The notes: generated by a model from the sequence alone, not told the origin. A stretch of 32,895 nt of DNA from Streptomyces sp. TBY4 (GCF_024213195.1 NZ_JANAVF010000030.1:1-32895), one strand, 5' to 3'; shown: positions 1 through 8,171, counted from the first letter of the stretch. Made by a program: numbers and translations.

Positions 1-45
1 GTACTGCAGGGGGGACCCTGTGGGAGAGTAGGACGCCGCCGAACA
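1..45 (+). rRNA. rrf: 5S ribosomal RNA, 3' end (partial)
   Basis: The first ~45 bases match the 3' part of a Streptomyces 5S rRNA as I remember it, with the loop D/helix IV segment followed by the closing strand ending GGACGCCGCCGAAC. The gene is cut by the window edge, so only about a third is present. A strong terminator follows at once, as expected for the end of an rrn operon. The exact mature 3' end (44 to 46) cannot be fixed from sequence alone. Confidence 0.9.
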
Positions 46-55
46 ATCATTGTGG

Positions 56-102
56 GAAAGCCCCGCACCAACCCGTTCAGGGTTCGGTGCGGGGCTTTTC
101 TG
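56..102 (+). terminator. rrn operon terminator
   Basis: AAAGCCCCGCACC pairs with GGTGCGGGGCTTTT around a loop that itself contains the short inverted pair AACCC/GGGTT. The stem is at least 13 bp, is GC-rich and ends in a T run. It follows the 5S rRNA directly and is a textbook intrinsic terminator. Confidence 0.92.
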
Positions 103-183
103 CGTTTACGGGGCGGTGCACCCGCTCCTGTAGGGTCAGGGTGCATCGTTCGACATTTCTACAGTCACAGTGGAGGCCCCCGG

Positions 184-774
184 GTGGAGGTCCAGGAGAC
201 TCGGGTTCAGACTGACCGAATTTTCACCATTCCGAACATCCTGAGCATGGCGCGCCTCGCAGGCGTACCCCTGTTCCTGTGGCTGATCCTGGCCGAGCAC
301 GATGGCTGGGCTCTTGCCGTCCTCATGCTCAGCGGGATCAGCGACTACCTCGACGGGAAGCTGGCACGGCGCTGGAATCAGATCAGCAGCCTCGGCCGGC
401 TGCTGGATCCCGCCGCGGACCGGCTCTACATCCTGTCCACCCTGTTCGGACTCACGTACCGCGAGATTCTGCCGCTCTGGCTCACCGGGGCGCTGCTCGC
501 GCGCGAGCTGATGCTGCTGGTCATGGTCTGGATCCTGCGCCGGCACGGCTATCCGCCGCCCCAGGTGAACTTCCTCGGGAAGGCCGCGACCTTCAACCTG
601 ATGTACGCGTTCCCCTTCCTCCTGGTGAGTACCTGGTCGGGTTGGTTGGCCTGGATGGGGTCAGTTTTCGGATGGGCGTTCGCAGGATGGGGTACAACGC
701 TCTATTGGTGGGCAGGAGTCCTTTACGTGGTGCAAGTCCGCCGGCTCGTCAAGGCGGACGCCACGGCCGATTGA
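184..774 (+). CDS. CDP-alcohol phosphatidyltransferase family membrane protein
   Basis: This 196-residue integral membrane enzyme transfers a phosphatidyl group from CDP-diacylglycerol to an alcohol (glycerol phosphate or inositol phosphate type). The diagnostic motif D-x2-D-G-x2-A-R-x8-G-x3-D-x3-D is complete near residues 53-78 (SDYLDGKLARR then LGRLLDPAADR). Several hydrophobic membrane segments surround it. I chose the GTG at 184 because GGAGG lies 7 nt upstream (172-176); the longer reading frame to 52 would run back into the rrn terminator. It corresponds by position to mycobacterial pgsA2 (Rv1822). The family is certain, but the acceptor alcohol cannot be read from the sequence. Confidence 0.9.
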   Translation: MEVQETRVQTDRIFTIPNILSMARLAGVPLFLWLILAEHDGWALAVLMLSGISDYLDGKLARRWNQISSLGRLLDPAADRLYILSTLFGLTYREILPLWLTGALLARELMLLVMVWILRRHGYPPPQVNFLGKAATFNLMYAFPFLLVSTWSGWLAWMGSVFGWAFAGWGTTLYWWAGVLYVVQVRRLVKADATAD

Positions 775-873
775 GCTCGCTCGGCGCCTGACTGACGCGG
801 GGGAGTGGTCCAGTCACCGTCCGGGACGGGTGAGGTCGGCTAGACGCCGTCTCTCAAGGAGGACTCTTCCGAC

Positions 874-3369
874 ATGAAGGCCGTCGTGATGGCTGGTGGC
901 GAAGGCACTCGGCTTCGCCCCATGACCTCAAGCATGCCCAAGCCGCTCCTGCCGGTGGCGAACCGGCCGATCATGGAGCACGTGCTCAGGCTGCTCAAGC
1001 GGCATGGGCTCAGCGAGACCGTGGTCACCGTGCAGTTCCTGGCCTCACTCGTGAGGAACTATTTCGGTGACGGCGAAGAGCTCGGGATGGAGCTCACCTA
1101 TGCCAACGAGGAGAAGCCACTCGGCACCGCCGGCAGCGTGAAGAACGCCGAGGAGGCTCTGAAGGACGACACGTTCCTCGTCATCTCCGGCGACGCGCTC
1201 ACCGACTTCGACCTCACCGACCTGATCCGTTTCCACAAGGAGAAGGGCGGACTCGTCACGGTGTGCCTCACCCGGGTGCCGAACCCGCTGGAATTCGGCA
1301 TCACGATCGTGGACGAGGAAGGGAAGGTCGAGCGTTTCCTTGAGAAGCCGACGTGGGGCCAGGTGTTCTCGGACACCATCAACACCGGCATCTACGTCAT
1401 GGAGCCGGAGATCTTCGACTACGTGGACGCGGACGTCTCGGTGGACTGGTCCGGAGACGTCTTCCCCCAGCTGATGAAGGAAGGCCAGCCCATCTACGGC
1501 TACGTCGCCGAGGGCTACTGGGAGGACGTCGGCACCCACGAGAGCTACGTCAAGGCCCAGGCCGACGTGCTCGAGGGCAAGGTCCAGGTCGACATGGACG
1601 GCTTCGAGATCTCCCCCGGCGTGTGGATCGCCGAAGGGGCCGAGGTCAGCCCGGACGCGGTGCTGCGCGGACCGCTGTACATCGGGGACTACGCCAAGGT
1701 CGAGGCCGGGGCGGAGATCCGCGAGCACACCGTCGTCGGATCGAACGTCGTCGTGAAGAGCGGTGCGTTCCTGCACAAGGCAGTCGTGCACGACAACGTG
1801 TACATCGGGCCGCACAGCAACCTCCGAGGCTGTGTCATCGGCAAGAACACGGACATCATGCGGGCCGCCCGGATCGAGGACGGGGCCGTCATCGGCGACG
1901 AGTGCCTCGTCGGCGAGGAATCGATCATCCAGGGGAACGTGCGGGTCTACCCCTTCAAGACGATCGAGGCGGGCGCCTTCGTCAACACCTCCGTCATCTG
2001 GGAGTCCCGGGGTCAGGCACATCTGTTCGGGGCGCGCGGGGTCACCGGGATCCTGAACGTGGAGATCACCCCGGAGCTGGTGGTCCGGCTGGCCGGTGCC
2101 TACGCCACGACCCTGAAGAAGGGGGCCACGGTCACCACGGCCCGCGACCACTCCCGGGGCGCGCGAGCGCTCAAGCGGGCCGTGATCTCGGCGCTCCAGG
2201 CCAGCGCCATCAACGTCCGGGACCTGGAGAACGTACCGCTGCCCGTGGCGCGGCAGCAGACCGCGCGCGGCAGCGCCGGCGGCATCGTGCTGCGGACCTC
2301 GCCGGGAGTGCCCGACTCGGTCGACATCATGTTCCTCGACGAGCGGGGGGCGGACCTCTCCCTCCAGCAGCAGCGCAAGCTCGACCGGGTCTACGCGCGC
2401 CAGGAGTACCGGCGCGCGTTCCCCGGGGAGATCGGTGACCTGCAGTTCCCGGGAAGCGTTTTCGACGCCTACACCGGTTCGCTGCTGCGGCGCGTGGACA
2501 CCACCGGGATCGCGGACTCCGGACTCAAGGTGGTCGTGGACGCCTCCAACGGCAGCGCCGGTCTGGTGCTGCCCAGCCTGCTGGGCCGGCTCGGGGTGGA
2601 CGCCCTCACGGTCAACCCGGGACTCGACGAGTCCCGGCCCACCGAGACCGCCGAAACCCGCCGGGCGGGGCTGGTGCGGCTCGGGGAGATCGTGGCCTCC
2701 TCGCGGGCGGCCTTCGGAGTGCGCTTCGACCCGGTGGGCGAGCGGATCTCCCTCGTGGACGAGCGCGGCCGGATCATCGAGGACGACCGGGCGCTGCTCG
2801 TGCTGCTCGATCTGGTGGCCGCGGAGAAGCGCAGCGGCAAGGTGGCGCTGCCGGTGACCACGACCCGGATCGCCGAGCAGGTGGCGGCGTACCACGGGAC
2901 GCAGGTGGAGTGGACGACGACCTCGCCCGACGATCTGACCCGGGTGGGCCGGGCGGAGAACACCATCTTCGGCGGTGACGGGCGGGGCGGATTCATCGTC
3001 CCCGAGTTCAGCAGCGTCTTCGACGGCTCGGCGGCCTTCGTGCAGTTGATCGGGCTGGTGGCGCGGACGCAGCTCACGCTGAGCCAGATCGATGCCCGGA
3101 TCCCGCGGGCGCACGTGCTCAAGCGGGACGTGCCGACCCCGTGGGCGGTGAAGGGGCTCGTCATGCGGCGGGTCGTGGAGGCGGCCGGGGACCGGCAGGT
3201 GGACACCACCGACGGGGTGCGGGTGGTGGAGGCCGACGGGCGGTGGGCCCTGGTGCTGCCGGATCCGGCGGAGGCTGTCACCCACCTGTGGGCCGAAGGA
3301 CCCGACGACGTGTCCGCGCAGGCTTTGCTGGACGACTGGGCCGCGGTGGTGGACGGCGCCGGGCACTGA
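874..3369 (+). CDS. manC: Mannose-1-phosphate guanylyltransferase with degenerate phosphomannomutase domain
   Basis: This 831-residue cytoplasmic protein probably makes GDP-mannose (or a similar NDP-sugar) for glycosylation. Residues ~1-230 are a nucleotidyltransferase domain with GGEGTRLRPMT at 8-18 and the sugar-nucleotide loop around MPKPLLPVANRP. Residues ~250-370 are left-handed beta-helix hexapeptide repeats. Residues ~380-831 look like a phosphoglucomutase/phosphomannomutase fold, but its active-site signatures are decayed. The TASHNP phosphoserine loop reads RTSPGVP (474-480), and the metal loop DPDGDR reads DPVGER (619-624). The mutase half is therefore probably regulatory or structural. 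AAGGAGGA at 857-864 supports the ATG. The same architecture occurs in S. coelicolor SCO1388 (from memory). Activity on mannose is inferred from family naming. Confidence 0.85.
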   Translation: MKAVVMAGGEGTRLRPMTSSMPKPLLPVANRPIMEHVLRLLKRHGLSETVVTVQFLASLVRNYFGDGEELGMELTYANEEKPLGTAGSVKNAEEALKDDTFLVISGDALTDFDLTDLIRFHKEKGGLVTVCLTRVPNPLEFGITIVDEEGKVERFLEKPTWGQVFSDTINTGIYVMEPEIFDYVDADVSVDWSGDVFPQLMKEGQPIYGYVAEGYWEDVGTHESYVKAQADVLEGKVQVDMDGFEISPGVWIAEGAEVSPDAVLRGPLYIGDYAKVEAGAEIREHTVVGSNVVVKSGAFLHKAVVHDNVYIGPHSNLRGCVIGKNTDIMRAARIEDGAVIGDECLVGEESIIQGNVRVYPFKTIEAGAFVNTSVIWESRGQAHLFGARGVTGILNVEITPELVVRLAGAYATTLKKGATVTTARDHSRGARALKRAVISALQASAINVRDLENVPLPVARQQTARGSAGGIVLRTSPGVPDSVDIMFLDERGADLSLQQQRKLDRVYARQEYRRAFPGEIGDLQFPGSVFDAYTGSLLRRVDTTGIADSGLKVVVDASNGSAGLVLPSLLGRLGVDALTVNPGLDESRPTETAETRRAGLVRLGEIVASSRAAFGVRFDPVGERISLVDERGRIIEDDRALLVLLDLVAAEKRSGKVALPVTTTRIAEQVAAYHGTQVEWTTTSPDDLTRVGRAENTIFGGDGRGGFIVPEFSSVFDGSAAFVQLIGLVARTQLTLSQIDARIPRAHVLKRDVPTPWAVKGLVMRRVVEAAGDRQVDTTDGVRVVEADGRWALVLPDPAEAVTHLWAEGPDDVSAQALLDDWAAVVDGAGH

Positions 3370-3426
3370 GCCGCCCTCGGGGGAGGGCTTAGCCGGGAGA
3401 CGTAGCCCGGAACGGAGCGGCGGGGG

Positions 3427-3484
3427 CCGGACGTCCGGTGGAGCGGGCGGGGCGTGGGCCCCGGCCGGTCCGCCGGACGTCCGC
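3427..3484. promoter_or_regulatory. Pair of 12-bp palindromic elements upstream of the DUF881 operon
   Basis: CCGGACGTCCGG (3427-3438, a perfect palindrome) recurs as CCGGACGTCCGC at 3473-3484, 46 bp later. The second copy lies about 40 bp before the DUF881 start. Two near-identical palindromes on roughly the same helical face look like a dimeric operator, but GC-rich palindromes are common here by chance. No regulator is recognisable from them. Confidence 0.3.
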
Positions 3485-3523
3485 ATTCGGTGGGAGCGGC
3501 GCCGACATGCGACGATGTGCGGC

Positions 3524-4417
3524 ATGTCGCAGCCGTCCCACCACCGCAGTTCGGCACCTCCGGCGCGGCCGGACGCCTCCATGTCGCTGCTGACGCACGT
3601 GATGGACCACTCCCTCGACGAGGGCTACGCGGAGGCTTCGGCCCGGCGCGCAGCCGAGGGCACGTCCGGCCTGCCGCGGACCCTCAAGGCCAAACTGGGT
3701 CTCGCCGCCGGGCTCGTGCTCGCCGCCATGGTCGTCACCCTGGGTGCCGCGCAGGCGCGGGCGACCGCGCCGGTGCTGGCCAAGGAGCGTCACGAACTCA
3801 TCGACCGGGTCGAGCGGGCCGACGCGCACGCGGACGGTCTGGAGCGGGACATCGAGCGGTTGCGGGACACCGTCGCCGCCCGGCAGCGCGAGGCGCTCAA
3901 GCAGTACGGCGGCGAGCAGGGCCAGCTCCTGGCGCTGCTGTCCGGGGCCACGGAGGTGCACGGGCCCGGGATCAAGCTGACGGTGGACGACGCGAAGGGC
4001 TCGACCACCGGGGACGGCTCCGCGCCGCGCGAGAGCGCCGGATTCTCGGACACCGGACGGCTCCGCGACCGCGACATGCAGAAGATCGTCAACGGGCTGT
4101 GGCAGTCGGGGGCGGAAGCGATCTCCATCAACGGGCAGCGGCTGACGTCGCTCTCGGCGATCCGGGCCGCGGGTGACGCGATACTGGTCGACAACAGGCC
4201 GCTGGTGCCGCCGTACGAAGTACTGGCGATCGGCGACAAGAAGCGCCTCGGGACCACCTTCCAGGACTCCGTGGACGGCCAGTACCTGCACGTGCTGCAG
4301 GAGAACTACGGCATCCGCTACTCCTTGTCGTCCGAGGCCGAAATGCGTCTTCCGGCCGCGTCGAGCCTGACGGTACGTACGGCTACAGCAGTAGAGCAGC
4401 AGAAGGGTGCATCGTGA
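3524..4417 (+). CDS. DUF881 family membrane-anchored protein (first copy)
   Basis: This 297-residue protein has a cytoplasmic head of about 60 residues, one transmembrane helix (LGLAAGLVLAAMVVTLGAA), a coiled-coil-like segment and a C-terminal extracytoplasmic DUF881 domain (from about GQLLALLSGATEVHGPG to the end). Its function is unknown; DUF881 proteins occur in actinobacteria and firmicutes beside sbp and division genes. The ATG at 3524 is preceded at 7 nt by GACGAT, a leaderless-type -10 spacing. An ATG at 3515 would add MCG. The stop overlaps the sbp start in a GTGA, so the pair is translationally coupled. It matches Rv1823 by position. Confidence 0.82.
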   Translation: MSQPSHHRSSAPPARPDASMSLLTHVMDHSLDEGYAEASARRAAEGTSGLPRTLKAKLGLAAGLVLAAMVVTLGAAQARATAPVLAKERHELIDRVERADAHADGLERDIERLRDTVAARQREALKQYGGEQGQLLALLSGATEVHGPGIKLTVDDAKGSTTGDGSAPRESAGFSDTGRLRDRDMQKIVNGLWQSGAEAISINGQRLTSLSAIRAAGDAILVDNRPLVPPYEVLAIGDKKRLGTTFQDSVDGQYLHVLQENYGIRYSLSSEAEMRLPAASSLTVRTATAVEQQKGAS

Positions 4418-4746
4418 TCGCGGTACTGGGCCTCGTGGTCGGAGTGGTGGTCGGACTTCTCGTCCGGCCCGAAGTGCCGGCCGTGGTGGAGCCTTATCTG
4501 CCGATCGCCGTGGTCGCGGCGCTGGACGCGGTGTTCGGGGGCCTGCGCGCGATGCTGGACGGCATCTTCGTGGACAAGGTCTTCGTGGTGTCGTTCCTGT
4601 CGAACGTGGTCGTGGCGGCGCTGATCGTCTTCCTCGGCGACAAGCTGGGGGTCGGCTCGCAGCTGTCCACGGGTGTGGTCGTCGTTCTCGGCATCCGCAT
4701 CTTCTCCAACGCGGCGGCCATCCGCCGGCACGTGTTCCGGGCGTGA
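4414..4746 (+). CDS. sbp: Small basic protein Sbp (DUF1290), integral membrane
   Basis: This 110-residue, strongly hydrophobic protein has about three membrane segments: residues ~1-16, ~27-45 and ~55-90. It belongs to the Sbp/DUF1290 family, first named from the B. subtilis division region, and its molecular function is unknown. The GTG at 4414 overlaps the stop of the preceding DUF881 gene by 4 nt. A second DUF881 gene follows within a few bases. The DUF881-Sbp-DUF881 sandwich is a conserved actinobacterial arrangement (Rv1823-Rv1825), suggesting the three products form one membrane complex; that complex is inference. Confidence 0.88.
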   Translation: MIAVLGLVVGVVVGLLVRPEVPAVVEPYLPIAVVAALDAVFGGLRAMLDGIFVDKVFVVSFLSNVVVAALIVFLGDKLGVGSQLSTGVVVVLGIRIFSNAAAIRRHVFRA

Positions 4747-4751
4747 GGCCG

Positions 4752-5654
4752 ATGAGTACGAACGACACCCCGCCCGAGGAGCCCGGGTCCGCGGCACAGC
4801 GGCCGAAGGCGCAGCCCCCGCTGGAGCCGCCGGCCGGGCCCGTGGGCCACGGGCCGGAGTCCGGGGCCGGTGAGGCGACCGGACCTCAGCAGGCCGGGCC
4901 CCAGCAGAGCGGGCCTCAGCAGAGCGGAGCCGAGCAGACCGGCCGGCAGCGGCTGGCGGCCGGGTTGTGGCCGCCGAGGGTGAGCCGTGCCCAACTGATC
5001 GTTGCGGTGCTGCTCTTCGTCCTGGGGCTCGGCCTGGCGATCCAGGTACGGTCGAACAGCGACTCCAGCGCGCTGCGCGGCGCCCGCCAGGAGGACCTCG
5101 TACGGATCCTCGACGAGCTGGACGGGCGGACCAAGCGCCTGGAGGACGAGAAGCAGAAGCTCGACGACCAGCGCAGGGAGCTGGAGAACAGCTCCAACCA
5201 GGCCGAGGAGGCCCGGAAGCAGACCGTGGAGAAGGAGCGCCAACTCGGGATCCTGGCCGGTACGGTGGCCGCGCAGGGGCCGGGGATCGTGCTGAAGATC
5301 ACGGACCCGAAGGGCCAGGTGTCTTCGGACAAGCTGCTGGACACCCTCCAGGAGCTGCGGGCGGCCGGGGCGGAGGCGATCCAGATCAACGGCGTGCGGA
5401 TCGTGGCGGACTCGTACTTCTCGGACGAGGAGGACGGGGTCGCGATCGACGGTAAGAAGATCACACAGCCCTACGAGTTCAAGGTGATCGGCAAGCCGCA
5501 GGACCTGGAGCCGGCGCTCAACATTCCCGGTGGCGTCGTCCAGTCGCTGGAGAAGGAGCAGGCCGTCGTGAGCGTCACACGTCCGGCGAAGATCGTTGTG
5601 GATGCCTTGCGGGCTGCGAAGCAGCCTGACTACGCTCGGTCGTCATCGTCGTGA
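4752..5654 (+). CDS. DUF881 family membrane-anchored protein (second copy)
   Basis: This 300-residue paralogue of the protein encoded at 3524 has a longer cytoplasmic head. That head is rich in Pro, Gly and Gln and contains short repeats of the type QQAGPQQSGPQQSG (residues ~38-60). A transmembrane helix follows (LIVAVLLFVLGLGLAIQV), then a clear coiled coil of charged residues (~115-165) and the DUF881 domain (from about LAGTVAAQGPGIVLKI). The ATG at 4752 is 5 nt after the sbp stop. An in-frame GTG at 4743 would overlap that stop as GTGA, mirroring the upstream junction, and is a real alternative. Function is unknown. Confidence 0.83.
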   Translation: MSTNDTPPEEPGSAAQRPKAQPPLEPPAGPVGHGPESGAGEATGPQQAGPQQSGPQQSGAEQTGRQRLAAGLWPPRVSRAQLIVAVLLFVLGLGLAIQVRSNSDSSALRGARQEDLVRILDELDGRTKRLEDEKQKLDDQRRELENSSNQAEEARKQTVEKERQLGILAGTVAAQGPGIVLKITDPKGQVSSDKLLDTLQELRAAGAEAIQINGVRIVADSYFSDEEDGVAIDGKKITQPYEFKVIGKPQDLEPALNIPGGVVQSLEKEQAVVSVTRPAKIVVDALRAAKQPDYARSSSS

Positions 5655-5843
5655 TGCGGGAGGTGCGGGAGACCGGCTCACGCGGGCGAATGCCTGCGGG
5701 GGGTCGAGGCACCGAAGTCGCGGTGCGTGGTGGAAACTGTCTGATGGTTACGGACGTTGTAAGTATGTCCGGGTCGGCAGGTGTTGCATTCGGAGTTCGT
5801 CCTGCCCCACGGGCGGGTCTGTTTCGGTCAAGGGGAATCGCCC

Positions 5844-6677
5844 GTGAAGTTGTTTGAGAAGTTGTTCGGCAAGAAGAACCGCGAGGAGAGCGGTGCCGCC
5901 AGGCACCGTGCGGGGCACGGGGACGTGGAAGGGCAGGGCGACCGGCCGCTCTTCCGCGACGAGGTCGCCGGGGCGGGTGACATTTCGGGCGCGCACGGCG
6001 CGTCGGCTGTTGACCCTGCCGGTACCGGACGCATAGGTTTCGGTGAACCATCAACCTCAAGTACGGGTGGAGGGTTTGCCCCCGACCCGTATGCCACCAA
6101 TGCCTCCGCGGGGCAGCCGCGGCGCGAGGAGCCGTCCATGTCGGCCGAGCAGATTTGCAGCAGGTGCGGGCACCGCAGCGATGCGGCGAGCCGGTTCTGC
6201 TCCAACTGCGGGGCGCCGCTGCGGGCGGGTCTGACGCCGGAGCGTGCCTCGGAGACCACGTCCACCATCTCGATCTCGGGCCTGGAGGCCTACGAGGCCG
6301 AGGTGTCGGGACAGACGCACGTGTCGTCCTCGCTGTCCCCCGAGGCCCAGGCCGCGGTGGAAGCGCTGCCGCCGGGCTCCGCTCTGCTGATCGTGCGGCG
6401 CGGCCCGAACTCCGGCAGCCGCTTCCTCCTGGACGGCGAGCTGACGACGGCCGGCCGGCACCCGCAGAGCGACATCTTCCTGGACGACGTCACTGTCTCC
6501 CGGCGCCATGTCGAGTTCCGCAGGAGCCACGACGGTTTCACCGTCGCCGATGTCGGCAGCCTCAACGGCACGTACGTGAACCGTGAACCGATCGACTCCG
6601 TCGCCCTGCACAACGGCGACGAGGTGCAGATCGGCAAGTACCGGCTGGTCTTCTACGCGAGCCTGCGGGGGCACTGA
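5844..6677 (+). CDS. garA: GarA/OdhI-like FHA-domain protein with zinc ribbon
   Basis: This 277-residue cytoplasmic protein should bind phosphothreonine. In mycobacteria and corynebacteria its relatives GarA/OdhI inhibit 2-oxoglutarate dehydrogenase under Ser/Thr-kinase control. The FHA domain spans ~191-270 with GRHPQSD, SRRHVEF and GSLNGTYVN. ETTST at 137-141 matches the kinase-target ETTS motif of GarA/OdhI. A zinc ribbon precedes it (C105, C108, C119, C122), and the N-terminus is a low-complexity linker starting KLFEKLFGKK. AAGGGGA at 5830-5836 supports the GTG at 5844. An internal ATG at 6138 preceded by GAGGAG could give a short form without the linker. It lies between DUF881 and ftsR, as in M. 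tuberculosis. Confidence 0.87.
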   Translation: MKLFEKLFGKKNREESGAARHRAGHGDVEGQGDRPLFRDEVAGAGDISGAHGASAVDPAGTGRIGFGEPSTSSTGGGFAPDPYATNASAGQPRREEPSMSAEQICSRCGHRSDAASRFCSNCGAPLRAGLTPERASETTSTISISGLEAYEAEVSGQTHVSSSLSPEAQAAVEALPPGSALLIVRRGPNSGSRFLLDGELTTAGRHPQSDIFLDDVTVSRRHVEFRRSHDGFTVADVGSLNGTYVNREPIDSVALHNGDEVQIGKYRLVFYASLRGH

Positions 6678-6696
6678 CCCTTCAAGGGAAGGTCCC

Positions 6697-7470
6697 ATGC
6701 TGCGTATCCCGGCAGGCGGTGCCGCCAAGAGCGGCACCGCCACCGCCGCCTCCTCCGGCGTGCGGCTGGTGAGCATCGGCACGGTGCTCACGATGCTGCG
6801 TGACGAGTTCCCCGAAGTCACGATCTCGAAGATCCGTTTCCTGGAGGCCGAAGGGCTCGTCGAGCCCCGGCGCACACCTTCCGGATATCGCAAGTTCAGC
6901 ACCGACGACGTGGAGCGGCTCGCCCACGTCCTGCGGCTCCAGCGCGACCACTACCTCCCGTTGAAGGTCATCCGCGAGCAGCTCGACGCGCTCGCACGGG
7001 GTGAGCAGATCCGCATCCCGGCGCCCACGGCGCACGGGGAGTCCGTCGACCCCGCGAGCCCCGTCGCCCTCTACGGCGAGGTGGGCCGGGAGCGGCCGAC
7101 CGTGGCCCGGGTGGGCCGGGCCGAGCTGATCGCCGCCGCGGAGGTGGACGAGGTCCAGCTCGTGGAGTGGGAGTCGTACGGGCTCATCACGGAGGCGCCC
7201 GGCGGTGGTTTCGACGCCGAGGCCGTCACCGTGGCCCGTCTGGTGGCCGATCTCGGCCGATTCGGTCTGGAGCCGCGCCACCTGCGGGCGATGAAGGCCG
7301 CGGCCGACCGGGAGGCCGGTCTGGTGGAGCAGGTCGTCTCGCCGCTGCGCCGGCACCGCAATCCGCAGACCAGGGCCCATGCGGAGGCCACCATGAAGGA
7401 GCTCGCGGGGCTCTCCGTACGGCTGCACGAGGCCCTCGTACAGACTGCTCTCGGGGTGCGGCTGCGTTGA
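6697..7470 (+). CDS. ftsR: MerR-family transcriptional regulator FtsR
   Basis: This 257-residue DNA-binding protein has an N-terminal MerR winged helix-turn-helix at residues ~25-95 (VSIGTVLTMLRDEFPEVTIS, then IRFLEAEGLVEPRRTPSGYR). That head is near-diagnostic for FtsR, which activates ftsZ transcription in Corynebacterium glutamicum (Rv1828 in M. tuberculosis). The C-terminal half is helical and carries a second MerR-like segment (LIAAAEVDEVQLVEWESYGLITE). AAGGGAAGG at 6685-6693 supports the ATG, 19 nt after the garA stop, so the two are probably co-transcribed. A role in Streptomyces division or sporulation septation is inferred. Confidence 0.88.
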   Translation: MLRIPAGGAAKSGTATAASSGVRLVSIGTVLTMLRDEFPEVTISKIRFLEAEGLVEPRRTPSGYRKFSTDDVERLAHVLRLQRDHYLPLKVIREQLDALARGEQIRIPAPTAHGESVDPASPVALYGEVGRERPTVARVGRAELIAAAEVDEVQLVEWESYGLITEAPGGGFDAEAVTVARLVADLGRFGLEPRHLRAMKAAADREAGLVEQVVSPLRRHRNPQTRAHAEATMKELAGLSVRLHEALVQTALGVRLR

Positions 7471-7515
7471 TCCCGAGGGGTTTTCGGGCCGACTTCGGCC
7501 GAGTTCTGAGGGGCT

Positions 7516-7557
7516 CCGGGGCAGGCTTGGGGGAGCCCGACTACCCAAACCTGCCGG
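7516..7557 (+). terminator. Probable hairpin terminator after ftsR
   Basis: GGCAGG-C-TTGGG (7520-7531) pairs with CCCAA-A-CCTGCC (7544-7555) with one internal mismatch and a 12-nt loop. There is no U-tract, which is usual for Streptomyces hairpins. It separates ftsR from the DUF151 gene, which has its own promoter. Confidence 0.55.
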
Positions 7558-7565
7558 GCAGGTCC

Positions 7566-7578
7566 TAGGGTTGCTGTG
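7566..7578 (+). promoter_or_regulatory. Leaderless-type promoter -10 of the DUF151 gene
   Basis: TAGGGT (7566-7571) fits the actinobacterial -10 consensus TAnnnT. The GTG start begins 6 nt after it, so the predicted transcription start falls on or beside the first base of the codon. No Shine-Dalgarno sequence is present, and no good -35 is visible. A leaderless mRNA is the simplest reading. Confidence 0.55.
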
Positions 7579-8051
7579 TGAACGAGCTCGACGTTGTGGG
7601 TGTCCGGGTGGAAATGCCCTCGAACCAACCGATCGTGCTCCTGCGTGAAGTGGGAGGCGATCGGTACCTCCCCATCTGGATCGGACCAGGGGAGGCGACC
7701 GCCATTGCCTTCGCGCAGCAGGGCATGGCCCCTGCCCGGCCGCTGACGCACGACCTGTTCAAGGACGTGCTGGAGGCGATCGGTGAGGAGCTCACCGAGG
7801 TCCGGATCACGGATCTGCGGGAGGGCGTTTTCTACGCGGAGCTCGTCTTCGCCAGCGGAGTCGAGGTGAGCGCGCGGCCTTCCGACGCCATAGCGCTCGC
7901 CCTGCGGACCGGGACGCCGATCTTCGGCAGCGACGGCGTGCTCGACGACGCCGGCATCGCGATCCCGGACGAGCAGGAGGACGAGGTGGAGAAGTTCCGC
8001 GAGTTCCTCGACCAGATCTCGCCGGAGGACTTCGGCACCGGCCCGCAGTGA
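7578..8051 (+). CDS. Bifunctional nuclease family protein (DUF151/BFN)
   Basis: This 157-residue cytoplasmic protein is recognised by the DUF151 core: PIVLLREVGGDRYLPIWIG, GEATAIAFAQQG, RPLTHDLFKDVLEAIG and RPSDAIALALRTGTPIF. Plant BFN1 gave the family its nuclease name, and the M. tuberculosis homologue is Rv1829; its bacterial role is unclear. The C-terminus is acidic (DEQEDEVEKFREFLDQISPE). The GTG has no ribosome-binding site and sits just after a -10 hexamer, so it is likely leaderless. It is the middle gene of the conserved FtsR-DUF151-MerR trio. Confidence 0.88.
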   Translation: MNELDVVGVRVEMPSNQPIVLLREVGGDRYLPIWIGPGEATAIAFAQQGMAPARPLTHDLFKDVLEAIGEELTEVRITDLREGVFYAELVFASGVEVSARPSDAIALALRTGTPIFGSDGVLDDAGIAIPDEQEDEVEKFREFLDQISPEDFGTGPQ

Positions 8052-8136
8052 GGCGCGGGTCGCGCCGTCCTCCCGGATATTTCAGCCCATTCGAGTAGCC
8101 TTTCCCCGCAATGGGGTACGGGAAACCACTCTCAGG

Positions 8137-8162
8137 GTGATTATCACTCGGCGTGCCGAGTG
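8137..8162. promoter_or_regulatory. Two overlapping palindromes upstream of the second merR gene
   Basis: GTGAT-T-ATCAC (8137-8147) overlaps CACTCGGC-GT-GCCGAGTG (8145-8162), a perfect 8+8 inverted repeat. They end 9 nt before the -35 hexamer of the next gene. They could be operator sites (MerR-type proteins bind inverted repeats) or, for the second one, a weak terminator of the DUF151 gene. Confidence 0.45.
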
Positions 8163-8171
8163 TGGCGATCG

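Noticed and set aside
52..183. Longer start at 52 for the CDP-alcohol phosphatidyltransferase
   Set aside because: The extension would translate the rrn terminator; GGAGG 7 nt before the GTG at 184 gives a proper start.
1045..3582. 845-codon minus-strand open frame opposite manC
   Set aside because: It is a shadow frame rich in Arg, His, Gly and Val, with no ribosome-binding site or domain.
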